Shown here one piece after another: positions 25,851 through 31,050 of a stretch of DNA of 31,050 nucleotides (position 1 is its first letter; each line of letters opens with the position of its first letter). The translations under genes were made by a program, and so were the position numbers. This DNA comes from Collinsella aerofaciens. Its GTDB lineage: Bacteria > Actinomycetota > Coriobacteriia > Coriobacteriales > Coriobacteriaceae. The notes beneath the pieces were generated by a model. The model ran no database searches. It was given only the letters and a program-made list of their open reading frames with translations, and was not told where the DNA came from. Location of the stretch: the NCBI RefSeq assembly GCF_028206795.1, contig NZ_JAQLFJ010000020.1, forward strand, positions 1 through 31,050, read 5' to 3'.

Positions 25851-25991
25851 GCGAGGAGCCCCGGGGAGGGCAAATATATAAGGTCGCCTGCTCGGACAGT
25901 CCTGACTCGCACGGAGAGCACATTAAGTGCTCTCCGACTCGTGCGGAACTCGCGATCGACCTTATATATTTGCCCTCCCCGGGGCTCCCGC
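25851..25991. repeat. 141-bp palindrome with 32-bp perfect arms
   Basis: Bases 25855-25886 and 25957-25988 are exact reverse complements over 32 positions (outer end GGAGCCCCGGGGAGGG, inner part CAAATATATAAGGTCG). GCG/CGC extends the pairing outward past one bulged A. Inside is a second, concentric perfect hairpin, CGGAGAGCAC-attaa-GTGCTCTCCG (25912-25936), itself flanked by CGCAC/GTGCG pairing with a bulge. No T-run follows on either strand. It begins 12 bases after the UPF0210 stop. Confidence 0.95.
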
Positions 25992-26102
25992 ACAACGGGA
26001 CCTCAGTTGGGTTCCATCCCGGTTGCAGTTGCTTCGCTCCTGCACCACTTGGCTGGTGCGGCGGTTTGGCGTTGGATCGGTTCTTTCTGATATATGCTAG
26101 TT

Positions 26103-26134
26103 GCGGCTCCTCTTTTGGGGGGAGTCGCTTTTTT
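26103..26134 (+). terminator. Leader terminator / possible attenuator ahead of the methyltransferase
   Basis: GCGGCTCC pairs with GGAGTCGC (one G-T pair) across a 10-base loop and runs into TTTTTTG. It lies between a TATAT-rich promoter-like stretch near 26090-26098 and the AGGAGG ribosome site at 26141. It therefore either ends upstream transcription or attenuates the gene it precedes. The rest of 25992-26102 shows only a small GCACC/GGTGC hairpin near 26043-26058. Confidence 0.7.
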
Positions 26135-26153
26135 GTTGCTAGGAGGTTGGCCC

Positions 26154-27041
26154 GTGGTTGATGGGGATGCTCGCTCTGAGCTTCTTTCTGCTGATTGGAA
26201 TGGCGAATGGATGCGTCTGCAGGCTGATCGGCATCGGGCTGATGATTCTTTTGAGTGGGATAAAAGGGCTCGGCATTTTCGGCCGCTGGAGACTGCTCCG
26301 TATGCTCGGGATTTTATAAAGCTGTTGGCGCTTGAGCCTGGTGAGTCGGTCTTGGATATGGGGTGTGGGGCTGGGTCGATTGCTATTCCGCTTGCGCAAG
26401 ACGGGCATCCCGTGATTGCTGCTGACTTCTCCCCCGCCATGCTGGGCACCCTCGATGCTGGTATCGAGTATTACGGACTCGAGGAACTCATTACACCACT
26501 TGAGCTTGCTTGGGATGATGACTGGAATTTGGTTGGACCGATCGCAAAAGCGGTAGATGTTGCCTTTGCCAGTCGGTCGGTTACGACGACCAATCTAAAA
26601 GGCGCACTTGCCAAGCTCGACCGCACAGCTCGTCGGCGTTGTGCTGTCACGATGGTCGCCAACTCCAGCCCGCGCTATGATCTGCACTTGATGAACGCTA
26701 TCGGCGCCTCGGTTACCTGCAGCAATGGCTTTGTGTATGCCTTTAACATTCTCATTCAGATGGGTGCCCTGCCGCAGGTTACGTACTTTGAATCGCCCCG
26801 TCGCGACACCTTCGATAGCCTTGAGGCGGGCGTGGCAGATTTTTCCCGTATGCTCGAGCACGGCAACGAGGATAAAATCGACTGCCTGCGCGACTACATC
26901 GCTCAACACATGATTGAGAACCCCCATGCCGGTGAGCCGGGCTCCAAGGGCGTGCCGCAGGGGCGCTATATGCTCGATCATGTCCGCAAGGTTCGTTGGG
27001 CGTTTATTGCATGGGAGCCGGTCTCTGCGTCCCGCCCGTAG
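26154..27041 (+). CDS. SAM-dependent class I methyltransferase of unknown substrate
   Basis: The 295-residue product has the class I methyltransferase motif I VLDMGCGAGSIAIPLA (~66-81), motif II VIAADFSPAML (~87-97) and a later VDVAFASRS segment. The C-terminal third is unlike common small-molecule methyltransferases, so no substrate is proposed. The start chosen is GTG at 26154 because AGGAGG lies seven bases upstream; an in-frame ATG at 26094 would have to be read through the leader terminator. The first ~90 codons use T- and G-ending codons (GCT, GAT, GGG, CGG) while the remainder is C-ending like the genome, suggesting a mosaic gene. It stands alone. Confidence 0.85.
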   Translation: MVDGDARSELLSADWNGEWMRLQADRHRADDSFEWDKRARHFRPLETAPYARDFIKLLALEPGESVLDMGCGAGSIAIPLAQDGHPVIAADFSPAMLGTLDAGIEYYGLEELITPLELAWDDDWNLVGPIAKAVDVAFASRSVTTTNLKGALAKLDRTARRRCAVTMVANSSPRYDLHLMNAIGASVTCSNGFVYAFNILIQMGALPQVTYFESPRRDTFDSLEAGVADFSRMLEHGNEDKIDCLRDYIAQHMIENPHAGEPGSKGVPQGRYMLDHVRKVRWAFIAWEPVSASRP

Positions 27042-27199
27042 CCCATCTATAGCACGTATCGTCCACCCGCCCGGCATCCGCATTCTTTTTGAACTGGGCA
27101 AACGCGCTCCACACCGCGCCGTTCCTGCGCTATCGTGGGACAGCTCACGTAGATTAAGGCCCCGTCGCGGGGCGCCCCATACATAGAAAGCGAGAACCC

Positions 27200-27499
27200 A
27201 TGGCACTGACAGGAGCCCAGGTCAAGCAGCTTCGCAGCATGGCCCATCACCTCAACCCCGCCATCATTATCGGCAAGTCCGATGTCAACGAGGGCACCGT
27301 CGAGCAGACGGTCGCCTACCTGGAAAAGCACGAGCTCGTTAAGTGCTCCGTGCTCGATGGCTCCAGTCTTTCCGCCCGCGAGGCCGCCGAAGAGCTCGCT
27401 GAGCGCTGCCACGCCGAGGTCGTCCAGGTCATCGGCCGCAAGTTCTCGCTGTATCGCGAGTCCTCGCGCAAGGACATCGAGAAGATCAAGCTCGTCTAA
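27200..27499 (+). CDS. yhbY: YhbY-family RNA-binding protein (CRM domain)
   Basis: A 99-residue single CRM/YhbY domain. LTGAQVKQLRSMAHHLNPAIIIGK (3-26) includes the usual first helix and the GxxG-like loop region. VEQTVAYLEKHELVKCSVLDG and VVQVIGRKFSLYRES (~74-88) are the other conserved blocks. Relatives associate with pre-50S ribosomal particles. The ATG at 27200 gives the normal family length; the ribosome site is a weak GAGAA. A GCCCCG/CGGGGC hairpin lies in the leader near 27159-27175. The gene is monocistronic with its own terminator. Confidence 0.93.
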   Translation: MALTGAQVKQLRSMAHHLNPAIIIGKSDVNEGTVEQTVAYLEKHELVKCSVLDGSSLSAREAAEELAERCHAEVVQVIGRKFSLYRESSRKDIEKIKLV

Positions 27500-27537
27500 G
27501 AGCCAATGATCCGGCAAGCCAACACATAGCAAGCATA

Positions 27538-27570
27538 CGGGTGCCCAAGTACTTCGGGCGCCCGTTTTTT
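27538..27570 (+). terminator. Terminator of yhbY
   Basis: CGGGTGCCC pairs with GGGCGCCCG (one wobble) and is followed by six T. The T-run reaches into the stop codon of the convergent regulator gene. Confidence 0.92.
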
Positions 27571-30568
27571 ATCGCTCGACCAGCACGCGATTGAGCCGCC
27601 CCTCCACCAAACGCTCGTATAGACGCCGCGTCTCGGGCTCGGGCACGCCATTGACCTGCTCCCTCAGATGGTGCATATGCCCGCTGTACAGCTCGACGAT
27701 ATCGCGCCGTCGCCCCGCCGCACTGTAGACGCGCATGGCGCAGCGCACCATATCCTCACGCGCCGTTTCCTGCCGAAGCCCCGACTCCGCCAGCCAAATC
27801 GCCGACTGCAGATCGTTTTCTTCTAGAGCAGCATTTGCTCCCTTAATCATGCAATCGATGTACTTTGACTGCATAATGCGTCGCATACGCAAAAAGTAGG
27901 TGGGATTACAGCCATTGGGAACATACAGCGGTCCAGCATAAAGCTGCTCAATCTTAAGGCACAGTTCAACTAAATGGGGCCCGCGCGCACCCGTGCGATT
28001 TCCCAAAACCTCGCGGCTTATCTGGTCAAACAGCCGTACATCGGTCTTGACGTAGTCGCCGTTGAGTCCGATGCATTCATTTTGGATGAGCACACACGAC
28101 TTGCCATCCGGCGTCGGTCCCAAAGCCGACCGCAAGCGCGATATCGTCGAGTACAGGTTGTTGCGAGCGCTATTGAACTCGGCATGGGGCCACAGCTCCA
28201 TGGCCAGCGTCTCACGATCGACGAGCGCATCCATGCCCAGCGCAAGCCGCTCGGCAAGTGTCGCCGCCTTCTTGCGGCGCCACATTTTGTCCGTGATGGG
28301 AAACCCGTCGCGCTCGGCGCGAAACGCACCAAACATGCGAATCTCGATATGGTCGATGGTATCAACGGCTTCAACCTCGCCGGCCTGGAACAGGCGCTCG
28401 CCCTCCCCTTCCAAATCGTCGCGCAGCGAGTACCGCGACAGCTCGCGCACGGGAAGCTTCTTGCGTATCCTGGCCGCCGGCTCGCCCAGACAATGCATGG
28501 CAAGGCGCGCAAAGAGCCGATACGATGGCTCTAGAATCCCCGTACGATTCATGGACATCCAGGCCGCAAGGTCGCTGTCTCGGCCCGCACAGGCCAAATG
28601 CAGCGCCACCATCCAGGCTTCTGCGCCACCAACCTGCGTCTGGCTTATATCGAGTAGCTCCGCTTCCTCGCGCACCGAAACCATCGAGGTGTTACGCAGA
28701 TATGCCACGCGCTCCAGCAGCAATGCGTTATCGCGCATGTACGCAATCGACTCCTCGGCAAGTTTGAGCACTTGGACCGCACGGAACTTCGCATTAACCG
28801 GCCGTCCCTCTGCCAGCGACTGCCAGCCTTCTAGCAACAGGCCAAACAGTTGAATCTGGTTGTCGCGCATGCGCACGGCAAAACGATCGAGCTCGTTGAA
28901 CGCCGCGTCGTCGGTTACCGGCAAGCCGGAAAGGAGCCGCCGTGCCGCCAAAACCATGCGCACCCAGATAGCCATCGCCTTAAGCCCGCGTACATCGAGC
29001 GCCTCCCGCACCACCGTCATCTCGTCGTCGCGCTCGTCGGTTCCCGCAAACGACCCGTCAAAGAGCTCCACCAGCATGCTATCGGCCCGTAGAACAATCC
29101 CCGCGATGTCGAGCTCGCAGTCGTAGGCCTTGCTCGTTTTGAGCTGCTGTAGAACGCCGCCGTCATCTCCCCGCTCGGTCAGGCACCGCTTGACCTCGAT
29201 ATGCGCAGACAACATATCGAGTGCGGTATGGGATGTCTCGATTTCTGGTACGGCCAGGTTCGTAGGAAGCCCAAGCCCGTTGTCCCCATAGCAAACAGCC
29301 GTCAGCGTCTGGGCCACCCTCCATGAAACAGGGTCTATTTCGCAGGCCGCCCGTTCGCCCCCGCGCTCGATAACCGATGCCATATAGCGAGCGAGCTTTG
29401 TATTGGACACGCTGACCGCTGCCAGATATACGCCGAGCGCCTCGGCAGGCGTTGGCTCTGGAGCCGGATCGTCGGCATCGATCGTGCCCAGCGCTGCTCG
29501 GCAGATATCGGCCCCGTGCCCCGTCAGAGCAAGATCGACCCCATACTGCCCAGCAAGTTCAAGGACCGCTTCACGGTCCAAAAAGGCATCCGCCAGGCCC
29601 ATCGCCGCATCGCATCGGCCCGCCCTAAGCAAAATCCGGGCCGCCCTCGGAACAAGTTCGGGGCGAACCTCGGCCACCAACTTACGCAAACGCAGGCGTC
29701 CGTTATCCTCCGTACCCAGACACGTAAAACTCCGCTCGGCGGGATCCAAGCCAAAGATCGGGTAGTCGCGTACAAAGTAGGACTGGTCGACCATCGACAG
29801 CCTCACCCCGCAAGCCTCGAGTTCTGCGATATTGCCCTCGCCCATCAAAACCATGAGACATGCCACGCAAAACAGCGCATTATTGTCGAGCGAAGCCAGA
29901 TCGACAAGTGCCGCGCCATATACGTTGACAATCTCGTTTTCGAGCAGGCCGGCTGCGTCGCCTTGGCCATACAGACCCGTCTGCAATGCCGAAACGAGCT
30001 CGGGCACGCCCTGCGTGAGCTGATAAAAGTCGAGCGATGTGCTGATCGAAAACGCCGATGCCCACGCCGAATACTCATAGGCATGCACCTTGAGCATCTG
30101 CGCATTGATCTTAACCGAATCGCCCAGCCCATGAATCAGCTGACGATTTGAAGGACGGCAGGAGATAAATACCCCTATCCCCATAGCGCGCAGGCCGCGA
30201 ATCCTGTCGATGAGGTCTTCGGTATCGTGCTGATCGAGGTTTGGCACATTATCAATCGCGATAAGGGAGTGCGGTTTGTCTTTGAGTTCTTCGGTAACCA
30301 CCTCGAGCTGCATAAACACCTCGCGCCCAATGGCGCGATCGGCCTCGATAATCCGCACGGGGCCTCGCGTCGGGTCGCATTTAACCTCATGGGTGTACTG
30401 CAGCAGCACCGAGGTCTTCCCAAACCCGTCTGGCGCATAAAGAACCACGATGCCGGCCTTTCGGCCCTTGGCGATAAGCTCATTCATCAAGCGTTCGCGT
30501 CGCACCATATAGCCTCCGCCCAGCGGCATCAGCTCGAGGTCGTCTATACCGCTCAAATCGTTTACCAT
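27569..30568 (-). CDS. Large ATPase-BTAD transcriptional regulator (SARP/MalT-like)
   Basis: The 999-residue protein has a STAND-type ATPase at the N-terminus. The P-loop reads APDGFGKTSVLL (45-56), with Walker B SLIAIDNV (101-108) and a GVFISCRPS segment. A long helical, TPR-like middle (~250-735) follows. At ~741-835 is an OmpR-like winged helix of the BTAD/SARP type (IRMFGAFRAERDGFP...KKAATLAERLAL...LYSTISRLRSALG), then the BTAD helical repeats to the end (~850-999). Most SARPs have the DNA-binding and BTAD domains first; here they are last, as the DNA-binding domain is in MalT-type proteins. It probably responds to a ligand and activates nearby or distant genes; targets cannot be told from sequence. 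The start at 30568 follows GAGGAG. Confidence 0.88.
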   Translation of the reverse strand: MVNDLSGIDDLELMPLGGGYMVRRERLMNELIAKGRKAGIVVLYAPDGFGKTSVLLQYTHEVKCDPTRGPVRIIEADRAIGREVFMQLEVVTEELKDKPHSLIAIDNVPNLDQHDTEDLIDRIRGLRAMGIGVFISCRPSNRQLIHGLGDSVKINAQMLKVHAYEYSAWASAFSISTSLDFYQLTQGVPELVSALQTGLYGQGDAAGLLENEIVNVYGAALVDLASLDNNALFCVACLMVLMGEGNIAELEACGVRLSMVDQSYFVRDYPIFGLDPAERSFTCLGTEDNGRLRLRKLVAEVRPELVPRAARILLRAGRCDAAMGLADAFLDREAVLELAGQYGVDLALTGHGADICRAALGTIDADDPAPEPTPAEALGVYLAAVSVSNTKLARYMASVIERGGERAACEIDPVSWRVAQTLTAVCYGDNGLGLPTNLAVPEIETSHTALDMLSAHIEVKRCLTERGDDGGVLQQLKTSKAYDCELDIAGIVLRADSMLVELFDGSFAGTDERDDEMTVVREALDVRGLKAMAIWVRMVLAARRLLSGLPVTDDAAFNELDRFAVRMRDNQIQLFGLLLEGWQSLAEGRPVNAKFRAVQVLKLAEESIAYMRDNALLLERVAYLRNTSMVSVREEAELLDISQTQVGGAEAWMVALHLACAGRDSDLAAWMSMNRTGILEPSYRLFARLAMHCLGEPAARIRKKLPVRELSRYSLRDDLEGEGERLFQAGEVEAVDTIDHIEIRMFGAFRAERDGFPITDKMWRRKKAATLAERLALGMDALVDRETLAMELWPHAEFNSARNNLYSTISRLRSALGPTPDGKSCVLIQNECIGLNGDYVKTDVRLFDQISREVLGNRTGARGPHLVELCLKIEQLYAGPLYVPNGCNPTYFLRMRRIMQSKYIDCMIKGANAALEENDLQSAIWLAESGLRQETAREDMVRCAMRVYSAAGRRRDIVELYSGHMHHLREQVNGVPEPETRRLYERLVEGRLNRVLVER

Positions 30569-30959
30569 GCCCGCTCCTCAACTCGACCGTATGGACACTG
30601 TAGCCGCAAGACCATACAAGCCGCGCTATGAATAGAGCGACCTTGTGTTTTAGGTTGTCTTTTGGTACGCAAGCGGCAAGTTTTTGTACAGCGAAGGCCG
30701 ATTGTTATTAATCCCCCGACTAATCGGTCTTTAAGCAGGTAAATGAGCTTGTCAGCTTGTCCCATCTAAGCGGCAGTGTAACGCAGATGAACAAGGTTCA
30801 GCCATGTCATTCAACTCGCCTAGCACCCGCTACCGTCTACGACCTTCTAGTGGCATTTTTGCATAGAATCTGGTATAGAATGAATCAAGCTGTTGGGCAT
30901 CCGGCATTCGTCAAGCTTGCGGCAAGTTTTTGGTCAAGTGGGCAAAAAGGGATAATCAG
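30569..30959. other. Gene-free stretch upstream of the ATPase-BTAD gene
   Basis: No convincing gene. A 14-base direct repeat GCGGCAAGTTTTTG lies at 30673-30686 and 30919-30932. CCGATT/AATCGG forms a stem around 30698-30732. ATAGAAT occurs twice close together near 30864-30880. One or more of these may regulate the divergent gene, or mark the border of the element at the right edge. Confidence 0.4.
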
Positions 30960-31050
30960 AACCACCCTTAAAAAGGGTGGTTTGCTCTTAGGGTATAACC
31001 CACGGGCCCCGGGCTCGCGTCTAAAGGCGCGGGCCCGGACTTCGTCCAGG
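30960..31050 (-). mobile_element. Candidate right end of an IS200/IS605-type element (possible TnpB guide-RNA scaffold)
   Basis: Four stems are packed into 90 bases: GGAC/GTCC (31037-31047), CGGGCTCGCG/CGCGGGCCCG (31010-31037), GGGT/ACCC (30991-31001), and a perfect 10-bp AACCACCCTT-AAA-AAGGGTGGTT (30960-30982). A GC-rich scaffold followed by a small terminal hairpin, read on the minus strand, is the pattern at the right end of tnpB-carrying IS605-group elements. The minus-strand frame is open to the window edge. No transposase is inside the window, so the call rests on structure alone. Confidence 0.4.

Noticed and set aside
30562..30765. 67-codon minus-strand frame upstream of the large regulator
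   Set aside because: It overlaps the regulator start, has no ribosome site or recognisable domain, and covers the probable promoter.

Overview
The window reads as chromosome of a high-GC, anaerobic gut Actinomycetota of the class Coriobacteriia, most likely Collinsella or a close relative. The basis is the strongly C/G-ending codon use, a type III glutamine synthetase, glycerol and alcohol dehydrogenases of a fermentative type, a UPF0210/DUF711 protein, a cobalamin methionine synthase with a separate reactivation protein, MurT/GatD cell-wall amidation, and a large ATPase-BTAD regulator. This assignment is inferred from gene content and was not tested by search.

Layout. Positions 1-871 hold three broken genes: a mobilisation-protein N-terminus, a tyrosine-integrase C-terminus (both of Firmicutes mobile-element type) and the C-terminal half of an XRE-type regulator, joined at abrupt breakpoints. 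Positions 872-1488 have no gene but carry at least seven copies of a TTTACTCCC-type motif in both orientations, ending at the 3' end of guaA. Then come guaA (-), ansA (+), an XRE repressor and a hypothetical gene facing away from each other across a perfect 24-bp palindrome, a DUF1648 membrane protein and ychF (-), a multi-cluster 4Fe-4S protein (-), and a fermentation block of two glycerol-dehydrogenase paralogues and an iron alcohol dehydrogenase (-).

From 12.4 kb the + strand carries two tandem TPR-like paralogues followed by a single-chain MurT-GatD fusion, then tRNA-Glu(TTC), a duplicated tRNA 3' end with duplicated terminators, and a 231-bp element with 40-bp terminal inverted repeats. 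glnN (type III GS, -) is divergent from a methionine/one-carbon operon: metF, a stand-alone MetH reactivation protein, and a shortened metH. A UPF0210 gene follows, then an extraordinary 141-bp palindrome with 32-bp perfect arms, a methyltransferase behind a leader terminator, yhbY, and a 999-aa ATPase-BTAD regulator (-). The last 90 bases look like the structured right end of an IS200/IS605-type element running in from outside the window.

How the genes work together. metF makes methyl-THF, metH transfers the methyl to homocysteine, and the separate activation protein would repair oxidised cobalamin. murT-gatD amidates lipid II glutamate using glutamine, the product of glnN; ansA and guaA are further amide-nitrogen enzymes. 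The dehydrogenase block handles glycerol/dihydroxyacetone and aldehyde/alcohol redox during fermentation. The most unusual content is non-coding: the guaA-adjacent repeat array, the tRNA-adjacent inverted-repeat element, two very long palindromes, and the candidate transposon end at the right edge.
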